From: Rhynchopus sp. YZ270_cl-10
Taxonomy: Eukaryota > Euglenozoa > Diplonemea > Diplonemida > Diplonemidae
Direction: 5' to 3'
Length of the DNA stretch: 64,000 nucleotides
Assembly (NCBI GenBank): GCA_964035575.1
Contig: OZ037865.1
Coordinates: 1-64,000, forward strand
Position 1 is the stretch's first letter. Every line of letters begins with the position of its first letter. Position numbers and translations under genes: made by a program. The notes beneath the pieces are model-generated. The model saw only the letters and a list, made by a program, of their open reading frames with translations. It ran no database searches and was not told the origin of the DNA. Below are positions 52,266-61,791 of the stretch, one piece after another.

Positions 52266-53390
52266 AGCTAAGGAGCTAAGGAGCTAAGGAGCTAAGGAGC
52301 TAAGGAGCTAAGGAGCTAAGGAGCTAAGGAGCTAAGGAGCTAAGGAGCTAAGGAGCTAAGGAGCTAAGGAGCTAAGGAGCTAAGGAGCTAAGGAGCTAAG
52401 GAGCTAAGGAGCTAAGGAGCTAAGGAGCTAAGGAGCTAAGGAGCTAAGGAGCTAAGGAGCTAAGGAGCTAAGGAGCTAAGGAGCTAAGGAGCTAAGGAGC
52501 TAAGGAGCTAAGGAGCTAAGGAGCTAAGGAGCTAAGGAGCTAAGGAGCTAAGGAGCTAAGGAGCTAAGGAGCTAAGGAGCTAAGGAGCTAAGGAGCTAAG
52601 GAGCTAAGGAGCTAAGGAGCTAAGGAGCTAAGGAGCTAAGGAGCTAAGGAGCTAAGGAGCTAAGGAGCTAAGGAGCTAAGGAGCTAAGGAGCTAAGGAGC
52701 TAAGGAGCTAAGGAGCTAAGGAGCTAAGGAGCTAAGGAGCTAAGGAGCTAAGGAGCTAAGGAGCTAAGGAGCTAAGGAGCTAAGGAGCTAAGGAGCTAAG
52801 GAGCTAAGGAGCTAAGGAGCTAAGGAGCTAAGGAGCTAAGGAGCTAAGGAGCTAAGGAGCTAAGGAGCTAAGGAGCTAAGGAGCTAAGGAGCTAAGGAGC
52901 TAAGGAGCTAAGGAGCTAAGGAGCTAAGGAGCTAAGGAGCTAAGGAGCTAAGGAGCTAAGGAGCTAAGGAGCTAAGGAGCTAAGGAGCTAAGGAGCTAAG
53001 GAGCTAAGGAGCTAAGGAGCTAAGGAGCTAAGGAGCTAAGGAGCTAAGGAGCTAAGGAGCTAAGGAGCTAAGGAGCTAAGGAGCTAAGGAGCTAAGGAGC
53101 TAAGGAGCTAAGGAGCTAAGGAGCTAAGGAGCTAAGGAGCTAAGGAGCTAAGGAGCTAAGGAGCTAAGGAGCTAAGGAGCTAAGGAGCTAAGGAGCTAAG
53201 GAGCTAAGGAGCTAAGGAGCTAAGGAGCTAAGGAGCTAAGGAGCTAAGGAGCTAAGGAGCTAAGGAGCTAAGGAGCTAAGGAGCTAAGGAGCTAAGGAGC
53301 TAAGGAGCTAAGGAGCTAAGGAGCTAAGGAGCTAAGGAGCTAAGGAGCTAAGGAGCTAAGGAGCTAAGGAGCTAAGGAGCTAAGGAGCTA
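52266..53390. repeat. (CTAAGGAG)n octamer array, about 140 units
   Basis: Perfect 8-bp units for 1.1 kb. The array ends in CTAGGTTTGCGGGCTAAG, a single GGGTTTGC-like unit, and passes into the 172-bp satellite. Confidence 0.98.
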
Positions 53391-53399
53391 GGTTTGCGG

Positions 53400-54770
53400 G
53401 CTAAGTTGTAGAGAGGGCCTGATACTCGGATTTGACCGTGCAACCCCGCAATTGACTCAGATTGGCCCAAAAACCCTATATTCCCAAGATTTATGCATTT
53501 TCGTGCATATATGAGGTATTTAGATATGGTTATATGCATTTTACACCAAAATACAGGTGTTTGTTGCACCTGTAAAATTTGAGACATTATGTGATGCTCT
53601 AATCTGATCGTGCGACCCCGCAATTGACTCAAAAGTGCCCAAAAACCCCATATACCCAAGATTTTTGCATTTTCGTGCATATTTGAGACATTTCCATATG
53701 ATTATTAGTCATTTTACCCAAAATACAGGTGTTTGTTGCATAATTGAAATTCTAGACATTGTGTGATACTCGGATCTGATCGTACGACCCCGCAATTGAC
53801 TCAGATTGGCCCAAAAACCCTATATACCCAGGATTTCTTCATTTTCGTGCGTATTTGAGACATTCAGATATGGTTATATGCATTTTACACCAAAATACAG
53901 GTGTTTGTTGCATATTTGAAATTCTAGACATTGTGTGATACTCGGATCTGATCGTACGACCCCGCAATGAACTCAGATGTGCCCAAAAACCCCATATTCC
54001 CAAGATTTTTGCATTTTCGAGCATTTTTAAGCTACTTACATATGGTTATAAGCCATTTTCCCCAAAATAGACATGTTTGTTGCATAGTTGAAATTCTAGG
54101 TATTGTGTGATGCTCGGATCTGATAGTGCGACCCCGCAATTGACTCAGATTGGCCCAAAAACCCTATATACCCAAGATTTCTTCATTTTCGTGCACATTT
54201 GAGGTATTCAGATATGGTTGTATGCATTTTACACCAAAATACAGGTATTTGTTACACAGGTAAAATTCTAGACATTATGTGATGCTCTAATTTGATCGTG
54301 CGACCCCGCAATGAACTCAGATGTGCCCAAAAACCCCATATACCCAAGATTTTTGCATTTTCGAGCATATTCTAATTGCTTAGATAGGGTATAAAGGCAT
54401 TTTGCCCACAATTTTGCGACATTTTACCGATTAGGACACTTCTGATGCTCCAATCAAATCGTCCGACCCCGCAATGGATTCAGAATGGCCCAAAAACCCT
54501 GTATTCCCAAGATTTTTGCACTTTTGAGGGTTTCTGACATCCTTAGATAGGATAAAGAGGCATTTTCAGGTATTTTGATAAACGGACATTTTGTCTATTA
54601 GGATATGTGTGATGCTCAGATTGATTCATCTGACCTCATAATGGATTCAAGAGCCCCTAAATATGCCATTTTCCCAAAAATTTCTCACTTTTGACAATTT
54701 TGAAGATCCTCAGAAAGAGTGAGGAGACAAAAAAATGAGAAAAATCTGGAAAAACCAAAATATATTATTC
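53400..54770. repeat. 172-bp satellite with conserved CGACCCCGCAATTGACTC box
   Basis: Eight boxes. ACCCCGCAA or its variant starts at 53443, 53615, 53787, 53959, 54131, 54303, 54466 and 54633, giving spacings of 172 five times, then 163 and 167. Each unit also has CCCAAAAACCC(T/C)ATAT..CCCAAGATTT, GCATTTTCGTGCAT and GATATGGTTATA. The box is the best-preserved part; units decay to the right. Confidence 0.95.
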
Positions 54771-54774
54771 GTCT

Positions 54775-54842
54775 CAGGTGTTGAACCCGGGACCGAAAGA
54801 ATTTCGGACCACGGTACAACACACTAGGATTTTCTGACGCAA
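54775..54842 (-). pseudogene. tRNA-like remnant
   Basis: On the reverse strand CCGAAATTCTTTCGG forms an anticodon-arm-like hairpin and CCCGGGTTCAACACC resembles a T arm/B box. Acceptor and D arms do not fold convincingly. Confidence 0.3.
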
Positions 54843-55640
54843 GTATTTTTTTAGTTTTTTATGGATGCGCACAGCCAGGGCGTTCGCCCCGGGGCGAAAA
54901 ATATTTTTTTTCGTTAAAAAAATCTTTTCCTGAAAAAATGACATTTTATTTCGCCCCAGGGCTTCGCCCCACCGGGGCGAAACCCTGTATAAATAAATAA
55001 ATAAATAAAAAAAGGGGGGGAAAAAAAAAATGAGAGAGAGATTTCTCCCCCCCAACCTGTCGACCCCCCCGGAGGGGGGGTCGCAGAGGGGGTGTCCACT
55101 GTACTCAAAATCATCCGCAAACCCGCCTGCCGTGAAAGTAAGTTTCCCCAGCACTCCCGCTCGCTCCTCAATCCTGCAGTCTGCTGAAGGTGTCCCGTAC
55201 CCCCTGTTATAGAAGGTGTCACTACTCGTGTCAACTCTACCTTCAACGGCAGAGAGACGTTTTAGTTGATTGAAAATAATCAAACTAAGGATGAAGTCTC
55301 ATATGACAGATGCCTCTCTCTTGTACATCTGTTTGATTAAACAGCACAAAGAGACCCTCAGTGAGGGGGGGATTGATGAAATTCTCCATCGTTTTGCTGG
55401 TTTTAGTGCTGGGGAAGGGATCACGCGCAAATCGCAATTTTTTTTCGACCACTCAGTACCGGGGATTCACCCCCACGAACTAGCTTCTCTCCGGCGGGAA
55501 AATTTTTTTTGACCTATTTTAAGCACTAGTAAAAAAGCAAAAATTTCGGGTTTTTTGGCATTTCGCCACGATCAGGAAAAAACGATGGCGATAGCGAACG
55601 CCCTGCGCACAGCTAAGAACCGGTCTGACAATTTAAATCT
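54843..55640. other. Gene-free stretch bounded by a short inverted repeat
   Basis: CAGGGCGTTCGC near 54877 and GCGAACGCCCTG near 55587 are inverted, about 700 bp apart, with GCGCACAGC words just outside. Inside are CGCCCCGGGGCG-like palindromes, an AAAT run near 54995 and GACCCCCCGGAGGGGGGGTC near 55062. A small transposon is possible; no protein is recognised. Confidence 0.35.
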
Positions 55641-55654
55641 ATTTTTCGGTGTAC

Positions 55655-55712
55655 TTATCCAGTTGGTCACCCACGCCAGTACTATCCAGGCTTAGAGGTG
55701 TCTAACTTCTCA
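55655..55712 (-). pseudogene. 5S rRNA fragment, decayed
   Basis: The reverse strand carries TGAGAAGTTAGACACCTCT and CCTGGATAGTACTGGCGTGG, then GTGACCAACTGGATAAG. This matches the middle to 3' part of the intact 5S at 55768 with about ten changes. It lies head-to-head with that gene. Confidence 0.75.
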
Positions 55713-55767
55713 GGTAAATACGGACTGTTAATAAGTCTTCCCAGCTTTTCTATCCAGACCTATTATT

Positions 55768-55886
55768 GGATTCGGCCATACTCTGGTGAATACACCTCAT
55801 CCCGCCTGATTTGAGAAGTTAAGCACCAGCAGGCCTGGATAGTACTGGCGTGGGTGACCAGCTGGGAAGTCCGGGTGCTTGAATCC
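55768..55886 (+). rRNA. 5S rRNA: 5S rRNA gene 1
   Basis: 119 nt from GGATTCGGCCATACTCTGG to GGGTGCTTGAATCC, with complementary ends. The internal polymerase III control region (TTGAGAAGTTAAGCACC, GCCTGGATAGTACTGG, GTGGGTGACCAGC) is intact, and a T run follows at 55887. Identical to the copy at 57093. Confidence 0.97.
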
Positions 55887-55939
55887 TTTTTACTTTTCTT
55901 CTGTTGTGTTAGGTGTGTGGTTTTGAGGATGTCCAGACC

Positions 55940-55973
55940 CTGACCCATCTCCAACAAGACGACCCTGTCTTGT
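55940..55973 (+). promoter_or_regulatory. U6/7SL-type upstream promoter element (unidentified RNA, copy 2)
   Basis: CTGACCCATCTCCAAC, then ACAAGACG-ACCC-TGTCTTGT, starting exactly 57 bp before GGGTGCT. This is the only copy of this promoter outside the palindrome. Confidence 0.75.
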
Positions 55974-55996
55974 ATTCCGATGTTTGCTGTATGTTT

Positions 55997-56326
55997 GGGT
56001 GCTAAGTTAGTGTGCTACTTCGAAACCAAACAACTCGTTCAGCAACAACAAAAACTTGAAAAAGACATTTCTTCTGAGAAAATTCTTTTACAATTTTGTG
56101 TGAAGACCGGTCATGTTTGCGGGCCCGATGTGGCCTGCGACGGACTACTCTCATATGATAGTAAATCCCGTACAATCTGTACAGAATATTACCATGACGA
56201 TATTATTCTTACATTCGTGTAAACTAATCTTCCGATTGCGTTCTATTTCACACTTCAAATATTAGAACTGGATGTGGGGCTGCCAGTTTACTGGTGGTCC
56301 CGATCCAGCACACAACGCAAGCACCC
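55997..56326 (+). ncRNA. Unidentified ~330-nt structured RNA, copy 2
   Basis: Diverged copy of the RNA at 12800. It keeps the terminal helix GGGTGCT/AGCACCC, the long 3' hairpin (CTGGAT..ATCCAG) and the T run (56329-56336). The internal stem has compensatory changes (GCGGGCC/GGCCTGC at 56119-56138). Differences cluster in loops and spacers (for example 56040-56115), as expected if both copies are or were functional. Confidence 0.75.
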
Positions 56327-56437
56327 AATTTTTTTTGCCCCTGCCCGTCCACAGGCCATGCGTGCACCAGTGACCGCAAACCCACAAACCCCAAGTTAGG
56401 TTGTAAAGGTCTGAAAGGAAAGCTCTGAAAAAAACCT

Positions 56438-56509
56438 AGGCCGCTGTGGGGATTGAACCCACGACCCCATCATTACGGATGATGTGCTCTACCACTGAGC
56501 TAAACAGCC
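56438..56509 (-). tRNA. tRNA-Thr(CGT)
   Basis: Cloverleaf GGCTGTT..AGCGGCC, T arm GTGGG-TTCAATC-CCCAC. Anticodon loop TCCGTAA reads CGT (codon ACG) with C instead of T at position 33. Confidence 0.93.
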
Positions 56510-56583
56510 ACATTTTAGGGAGCAAGGTGTGAAAGCTCTGAGAACCAATTTACACAGGAGGAAACAAATCAGAAAAAAAACTG

Positions 56584-56655
56584 TGGACCCTGAGAGGTTC
56601 GAACTCTCGGCCTCCCGTATGCGGAACGGGCGCTCTTCCACTGAGCTAAGAGCCC
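56584..56655 (-). tRNA. tRNA-Ala(CGC)
   Basis: Acceptor GGGCTCT/AGGGTCC includes the G3:U70 alanine identity pair. Loop TCCGCAT gives CGC (codon GCG) with C33. Confidence 0.93.
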
Positions 56656-56732
56656 CACAATTATGATGCTTCTATAAAACAACAAGCTTTGGGCGGAAAT
56701 AGGTTTTAGATGATCACACAACGAAGAAAAAG

Positions 56733-56814
56733 TGACGAGGGTGAGGTTTGAACTCACGCCCCCGAAGAGACTACGACCTGAACGTAGCGCCTTAGACCAC
56801 TCGGCCACCTCGCC
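56733..56814 (-). tRNA. tRNA-Leu(CAG)
   Basis: 82-nt class II tRNA with a long variable arm (TCTCTTCGGGGG region). Loop TTCAGGT gives CAG (codon CTG). Confidence 0.95.
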
Positions 56815-56935
56815 TTACTAGGCTCCTTCGTTAAAAATTTTTTCACCATTGCGGAGGTATGAAGGAAATTTTTGATGTGTGCTCTGTACATTTCAAAAGA
56901 CCCCCTTCAAAGAAAAGAAGATGGAGAGAAAGCAT

Positions 56936-57008
56936 GGCGCTATAGCTCAGTGGTTAGAGCGCTCGCCCAGTAAGCGAGAGGTCGAGGGTTCGATCCCCTC
57001 TAGTGCCT
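56936..57008 (+). tRNA. tRNA-Thr(AGT)
   Basis: Acceptor GGCGCTA/TAGTGCC, T arm GAGGG-TTCGATC-CCCTC. Loop CCAGTAA gives AGT (codon ACT) with C33. Six T follow. Confidence 0.93.
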
Positions 57009-57092
57009 TGTTTTTTGTTCACTGTTCTATTTCTAGTCCGTTGTTAGGTCACAAACAACCTGTTCACATGTTGTCCACCATGACTCAGTATT

Positions 57093-57211
57093 GGATTCGG
57101 CCATACTCTGGTGAATACACCTCATCCCGCCTGATTTGAGAAGTTAAGCACCAGCAGGCCTGGATAGTACTGGCGTGGGTGACCAGCTGGGAAGTCCGGG
57201 TGCTTGAATCC
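57093..57211 (+). rRNA. 5S rRNA: 5S rRNA gene 2
   Basis: 119 nt identical to gene 1, with the same CTTTTTACT 3' flank. It stands among tRNA genes rather than in a tandem array. Confidence 0.97.
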
Positions 57212-57279
57212 TTTTTACTATTTTTTACTGAAGCACAAAGTTGTTCTGGATTGCTCACACAGGATCAAAAACGCGAAAA

Positions 57280-57845
57280 CGTTGGGAATATGTGTTATTT
57301 GGGTGCTCCTGAATGCATTATGAGGTTGGACGATTTGATTGGAGCATCAGAAGTGCCCTGATCGATTTGGCGAAAATGACCCAGTAAACTGTCTTTTTTG
57401 CCTCTATTCTGCAATAGCAAAAATGGCCAAAAACGCAAAAACGTTGGGAAAATGGGTTATTTGGGCGCTCCTGAATGCATTGTGATGTTGTAACCACAAA
57501 TTGGAGTATCACACATATCCTCAGTGAAACATGGAATTTTCCCATTTTTCACCGGATATTTCGTAACAGCAAAAATGGTCAAAAACGCGAAAACGTTGGG
57601 ATAATGGGTTATTCGGCTGCTCCTGAATGCATTATGATGTTGTAAACGCAAATTAGAGCATCAGAAGTGTCCTAATCGAGGTGGCTAAAATGACCCAGCA
57701 AAATGTCATATTCACTGCTATTCTGCAATAGCCAGATCGTCAAAAATGGGAAACTAACGGGAAAATGGGATGTTTGGATGCTCCTGAATCCATTATGAAG
57801 TCGTAACCGCAAATTGGAGCATCACACATCATGCCCTAATCACTT
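57280..57845. repeat. Reverse-oriented diverged satellite copies
   Basis: Four units of 150-160 bp with GGGAA(A/T)ATGGGTTATTTGGG, CTCCTGAATGCATTATGAGG and GATTGGAGCATCAGAAGTG. These are the reverse complement of the 54466 monomer (CTTCTGATGCTCCAATCAAA). Confidence 0.8.
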
Positions 57846-57917
57846 ACTCCCAGTGAAAATTTATTTGGGATGTGTGGAATGTACAGGACTTCCCCCTGCA
57901 CAGCAAAAAGGCAATAA

Positions 57918-57999
57918 CGCGGACGGCAGGATTTGAACCTGCGCGGGCAGAGCCCAATGCATTTCGAGTGCACCTCCGTAACCACTTGGATACGTCCGC
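57918..57999 (-). tRNA. tRNA-Ser(CGA)
   Basis: 82-nt class II tRNA, acceptor GCGGACG/CGTCCGC. Loop CTCGAAA gives CGA (codon TCG). Confidence 0.95.
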
Positions 58000-58078
58000 T
58001 ACTGTTCCTTTGCAACTTCTGGAGGAGTCACGAAAGACGAGGAGAACTGAACAAGATTCATCGAACAAAAAAAGGCTT

Positions 58079-58151
58079 TGCTCCCGGCGGGGTTTGAACC
58101 CGCGATCCCAGGCTCATAAGACCTGTGCCTTAACCACTAGGCCACGAGAGC
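58079..58151 (-). tRNA. tRNA-Ile(TAT)
   Basis: Acceptor GCTCTCG/CGGGAGC. Loop CTTATGA gives TAT (codon ATA). No intron. Confidence 0.94.
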
Positions 58152-58177
58152 GTCGAGCCCTTTTATCCCTTGATAAG

Positions 58178-58248
58178 GCGACCGTGGTCTAGTGGCATGA
58201 TGGACCCCTCCCAAGGGTTCGACCCGGGTTCGATTCCCGGCGGTCGCA
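58178..58248 (+). tRNA. tRNA-Gly(CCC)
   Basis: Acceptor GCGACCG/CGGTCGC. Loop CTCCCAA gives CCC (codon GGG). It starts 26 bp after the oppositely oriented Ile gene. Confidence 0.95.
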
Positions 58249-58298
58249 TAGCCTTTTTTAAGCCGGGCATGTAGAAAACATTGTTGGAAGTAATTAGA

Positions 58299-58371
58299 AG
58301 CAGAGTGGCGCAGTGGTCAGCGCGGTGGGCTCATAACCCACAGGTCATAGGATCGAAACCTATCTCTGCTA
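58299..58371 (+). tRNA. Initiator tRNA-Met(CAT)
   Basis: AGCAGAGTGGCGCAGTGG and GGATCGAAACC are eukaryotic initiator signatures (A1:U72, ATCGAAA T loop, GGG/CCC anticodon stem). The loop CTCATAA has T33. Confidence 0.95.
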
Positions 58372-58472
58372 GATAACCTTTTTCGATGAACCCATTTTTT
58401 TGACCTGAAAAAAATTTTTTGCACACCAAAAAAAAGTTGGTCAGACCCTTGCCAACATCTCACTAAGTTTGG

Positions 58473-58545
58473 GCAGCTATCGTCTAGTGGTTAGGACGTC
58501 CGCCTTACACGCGGAAGATCGCTGGTTCAATCCCAGCTAGTTGTA
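58473..58545 (+). tRNA. tRNA-Val(TAC)
   Basis: Acceptor GCAGCTA/TAGTTGT with a G1.U72 end pair. Loop CTTACAC gives TAC (codon GTA). Confidence 0.92.
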
Positions 58546-58637
58546 CTTTTCATTTTTGAATTTCCTTCACAATTTTTTACAGGTGGTGTTGACTGTGATG
58601 GGACACTTCCTTAAAGCGAGAAAAGAATATGAAACAA

Positions 58638-58710
58638 GCCCCATTGGCGCAATGGATAGCGCGTTGGACTTCTAATCCAAAGGTTGTGGGTTCGAGTCCC
58701 ACATGGGGTA
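58638..58710 (+). tRNA. tRNA-Arg(TCT)
   Basis: Acceptor GCCCCAT/ATGGGGT with G1.U72. Loop CTTCTAA gives TCT (codon AGA). Confidence 0.95.
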
Positions 58711-58798
58711 ATCCTTTTCTTTGTTTTTTATTTTTCAGATTCGGTGTGATTGAAGACTTTCTCTGGACGCATTCTTTTTAAAAACAGGCTTCATTGTA

Positions 58799-58870
58799 TC
58801 CTCGGTAGTATAGAGGTCAGTATTTCCGCCTGTCACGCGGAAGACCCGGGTTCAATTCCCGGCCGGGGAA
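58799..58870 (+). tRNA. tRNA-Asp(GTC)
   Basis: TCCTCGGTAGTATAGAGG start, acceptor TCCTCGG/CCGGGGA. Loop CTGTCAC gives GTC (codon GAC). Confidence 0.96.
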
Positions 58871-58973
58871 CTCTTTTTATGTGTTGTGTTTTCTTCTGTT
58901 TCTCTCTTTTTCTCCGTTTTGGTTGTCCTTTCTCATCGTTCTCATTTCATTTCTAATATAAATCTGTTGGCAA

Positions 58974-59055
58974 GGCAGGATGGCCGAGAGGTCTAAGGCG
59001 GAGGACTCAAGTTCCTTTCTCTTCGGAGGCGTGGGTTCAAACCCCACTCCTGTCA
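58974..59055 (+). tRNA. tRNA-Leu(CAA)
   Basis: 82-nt class II tRNA, acceptor GGCAGGA/TCCTGTC, variable arm with CTCTTCGGAGG. Loop CTCAAGT gives CAA (codon TTG). No intron, although this isoacceptor often has one in other eukaryotes. Confidence 0.95.
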
Positions 59056-59164
59056 CACTTTTTTCCTTCTGTTGTCCAGAATCAATTTTTCAAGGAATCA
59101 GTTTTTTCACAATTTGTTTTTTCTGTCCACATTTTTTTGTGACACAAAATCTCGAAAAAAAGAG

Positions 59165-59236
59165 GGGCTCAGCAGGGAATCGAACCCTGGACCTCTCGCA
59201 CCCAAAGCGAGAATCATGCCACTAGACCACTAAGCC
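59165..59236 (-). tRNA. tRNA-Pro(TGG)
   Basis: Acceptor GGCTTAG/CTGAGCC. Loop TTTGGGT gives TGG (codon CCA). Body very similar to tRNA-Pro(AGG) at 62613. Confidence 0.95.
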
Positions 59237-59357
59237 TTCGTTTTGTACCCATATTCCCATTTTCTTCTGTCCAAAATTTTTTTTATTTTGATACAGTTTT
59301 GGGTTTTGGGCGGTGAATGCACACACCATCTCGTTTCTATGAACCATATAAATGTCA

Positions 59358-59431
59358 GCACCTATGGTCTAGTTGGTTATGACGCCTCGTTAACACCGAG
59401 GAGGTCTCCGGTTCAAACCCGGATAGGTGTA
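59358..59431 (+). tRNA. tRNA-Val(AAC)
   Basis: Acceptor GCACCTA/TAGGTGT with G1.U72. Loop TTAACAC gives AAC (codon GTT). Confidence 0.95.
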
Positions 59432-60053
59432 CACTTCTTTTTGTGTGTTTGTTTTTTGGCCTTGTATTGCCCATTTTTTTTGGGGGTGAGAGCACATCCG
59501 CAAACACGTGTCATAATGCTAACGTTTGCGGCTGTGCTACTCTGCCAATTTTTTTGGATTTGGTGAAAAATGGTACCAAAATCAAATCCCGGAGCGATCA
59601 GTTTTTGTTGCCGGAAGCACATGCGGAAATGGGTGGGAATTCCTTAACATTTCCGCATGTGCTTCCTTTTCAGTCCTTTCCATCTCGAACGAACTTTGAT
59701 CAGTGGGAACATGAAACAGACTGACAGGTTACATAGCGTCTCAGCTCAACCTGATTGCAGGCCAAAAAATAATTTTCGGCCAAAATTTTTTTTAAGTTTT
59801 TGTTGCCAGAAGCCATATGCTGAAACTTTGCACAGCACACAGTGAGCTGTGCGCCCACAACGGAGGGCCTGTTCTGTGCGCCCACAATGGGGGGGTGTTC
59901 TGTGCGCCCATATCGGGGTCTGCGCTGTGCACCCAACATACCAAAAAATTTTCGTCCAAAAAATTGGGATGTAGTAGCACAGCGCACTTTTCCAATGTAG
60001 TAGCACAGCGCACATTGAAAATTGTTATTAGAGTTGAGGGGAAAAAAGAGAAG
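59432..60053. other. Intergenic region with short direct repeats
   Basis: CACATGCGGAAATG near 59620 faces CATTTCCGCATGTGC near 59648, a small inverted repeat. Near 59850-59935 GTGCGCCCACAACGG-like words repeat three to four times; near 59975-60015 a 25-bp phrase with GTAGTAGCACAGCGCAC is duplicated. Confidence 0.6.
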
Positions 60054-60070
60054 TGCCTCCACCTGGGATT

Positions 60071-60119
<49 letters not shown>

Positions 60120-60126
60120 AAGAGGC
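60054..60126 (-). tRNA. tRNA-Phe(GAA)
   Basis: Acceptor GCCTCTT/TGGAGGC with one weak inner pair. Loop CTGAAGA gives GAA (codon TTC). Confidence 0.94.
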
Positions 60127-60204
60127 CTTGTTTTAGGGTATGCATATTTTTTACACGGCCAACATTTTTTGAACAGGTCAAAGTCAAAGTAGTAGAAAAA
60201 GTAT

Positions 60205-60277
60205 TGGTCGTGACAGGGCTCGAACCTGGGACCGTTGGCTTATTAGACCAATGCTCTACCGACTGAGCTACACGACC
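60205..60277 (-). tRNA. tRNA-Ile(AAT)
   Basis: Acceptor GGTCGTG/CACGACC. Loop CTAATAA gives AAT (codon ATT). The outermost T-stem pair appears mismatched. Confidence 0.93.
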
Positions 60278-60359
60278 GACAATAATGACGAAAGGAATCG
60301 CCAACCTGGGGTACGCACTATTTTTTTCTATTGTGCACAAAACTGTACATTTTTGCATG

Positions 60360-60965
60360 ACATCATCTTACCGATGTTCCACAATAGCAAAATGGTCAAA
60401 AATGCGAAAACCTTGCGAAAATGGGTTATTTGGGTGCTCTTGAATCCATTATGAGGTTGAACGATGTGATTAGAGCATCAGAAGTACCCTGATCGAGTTG
60501 ATGAAAATGACCCAGTAAACTGCCTATTGTACTGCCATTCCACAATGGCAAAAATGGTCAAAAAGGCGAAAACGTTGGGAAAATGGGTTTTTTGAGCTCT
60601 CCTGAATGCATTATGAGGTCAGAATCGCAAATTGGAGCACCAGAAGTGCCCTGATCGAGTTGGCGAAAATGACCCACTAAAATCACTTTTATGCCACCAT
60701 TCCACGAATGGCAAAATGTTCAAAAATGTGAAAACGTTGGGAAAACGGGTTATTCGGCTGCTCATGAAGCCATTATGAGGTCAGAATCGCCAATTGGAGC
60801 ATCAGAAGTGTCCTGATAGAGTTGGTTAAAATGACCCACTAAAATCACTTTTATGCCACCATTCCACGAATGGCAAAATGTTCAAAAATGTGAAAACGTT
60901 GGGAAAACGGGTTATTCGGCTGCTCATGAAGCCATTATGAGGTCAGAATCGCCAATCGGACCATC
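60360..60965. repeat. Reverse-oriented diverged satellite copies between tRNA genes
   Basis: Four units of ~160 bp like those at 57280. The last two (about 60666-60796 and 60828-60958) are nearly identical at a 162-bp offset, indicating local tandem duplication. Confidence 0.85.
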
Positions 60966-61086
60966 ACACACATCCTCATCGCTAAAAGACCCTCAAAATC
61001 ACAGGTACGACGCAATGGTGTCAGTTCATATTTTTGTGTGTTAACTGTCCCAACCAAAAAATAATCAACAAAATATGGCAAAAAAA

Positions 61087-61158
61087 TGGACATTGAGGGG
61101 TTCGAACCCTCGGCCTCCCGTATGCAGAACGGGCGCTCTACCACTGAGCTAAACGCCC
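61087..61158 (-). tRNA. tRNA-Ala(TGC)
   Basis: Acceptor GGGCGTT/AATGTCC with G3:U70. Loop TCTGCAT gives TGC (codon GCA) with C33. Shares its anticodon arm with tRNA-Ala(CGC). Confidence 0.94.
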
Positions 61159-61271
61159 CTGATAAATGTCCCTCAAGGAGAGGTACTTGGGGCACGTTCT
61201 GTTCGTCTTTTTGTCAATTTTTTTCAAGAACGCAACAAGCCTTGAAATTGACTCTTTCCTTTAAAACGAAT

Positions 61272-61343
61272 GCCCGCCTAGCTCAGCGGTAGAGCGTTGG
61301 ACTTTTAATCCAATGGTCGTGGGTTCGATCCCCACGGCGGGTG
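61272..61343 (+). tRNA. tRNA-Lys(TTT)
   Basis: Acceptor GCCCGCC/GGCGGGT with G1.U72. Loop CTTTTAA gives TTT (codon AAA). Confidence 0.96.
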
Positions 61344-61420
61344 CCTACTTTTTTGGATTGATTGGATTCTCTTTTTTGTGCTCATTTTCAGGATCTGGGG
61401 CGTTGTACTTCCTCAACTAT

Positions 61421-61502
61421 GCTGACGTATCCAAGTGGTTACGGAGGTGGACTTGAAATCCACTGGGCTCTGCCCGCGCAGGTTCGAACCCTGCCGTCAG
61501 CG
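61421..61502 (+). tRNA. tRNA-Ser(TGA)
   Basis: 82-nt class II tRNA, acceptor GCTGACG/CGTCAGC. Loop CTTGAAA gives TGA (codon TCA). Confidence 0.95.
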
Positions 61503-61617
61503 TTCTTTACCTTTTCGTTTGATTTCTGTGATTTATGTTTTTGTCATCAAATGCAAAGATTGAAGATGTGTGTGACAAAGCTCCAAAAAATATTGAAAAC
61601 ACTTGGAAAAAGAAAAG

Positions 61618-61689
61618 TTCTCCCACGCGGGTTTGAACCGCGGCTACTGGATTCAAAGTCCAGGGTGCTAACCACTACACCATAGGAGA
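61618..61689 (-). tRNA. tRNA-Gln(TTG)
   Basis: Acceptor TCTCCTA/TGGGAGA. Loop CTTTGAA gives TTG (codon CAA). Confidence 0.94.
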
Positions 61690-61791
61690 GATAATCCGGA
61701 TCCTTTTGTTCACACAACAACGATGGAAAATTTGGTGGTTGCAGGTACACACAAGTACCCCACAATGATTCTTTGATTTAAGTTAATATGA

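Noticed and set aside
54774-55283. 169-residue reverse frame near the tRNA-like remnant
   Set aside because: It spans palindromic GC blocks and homopolymers and overlaps the tRNA-like sequence; no recognisable protein.
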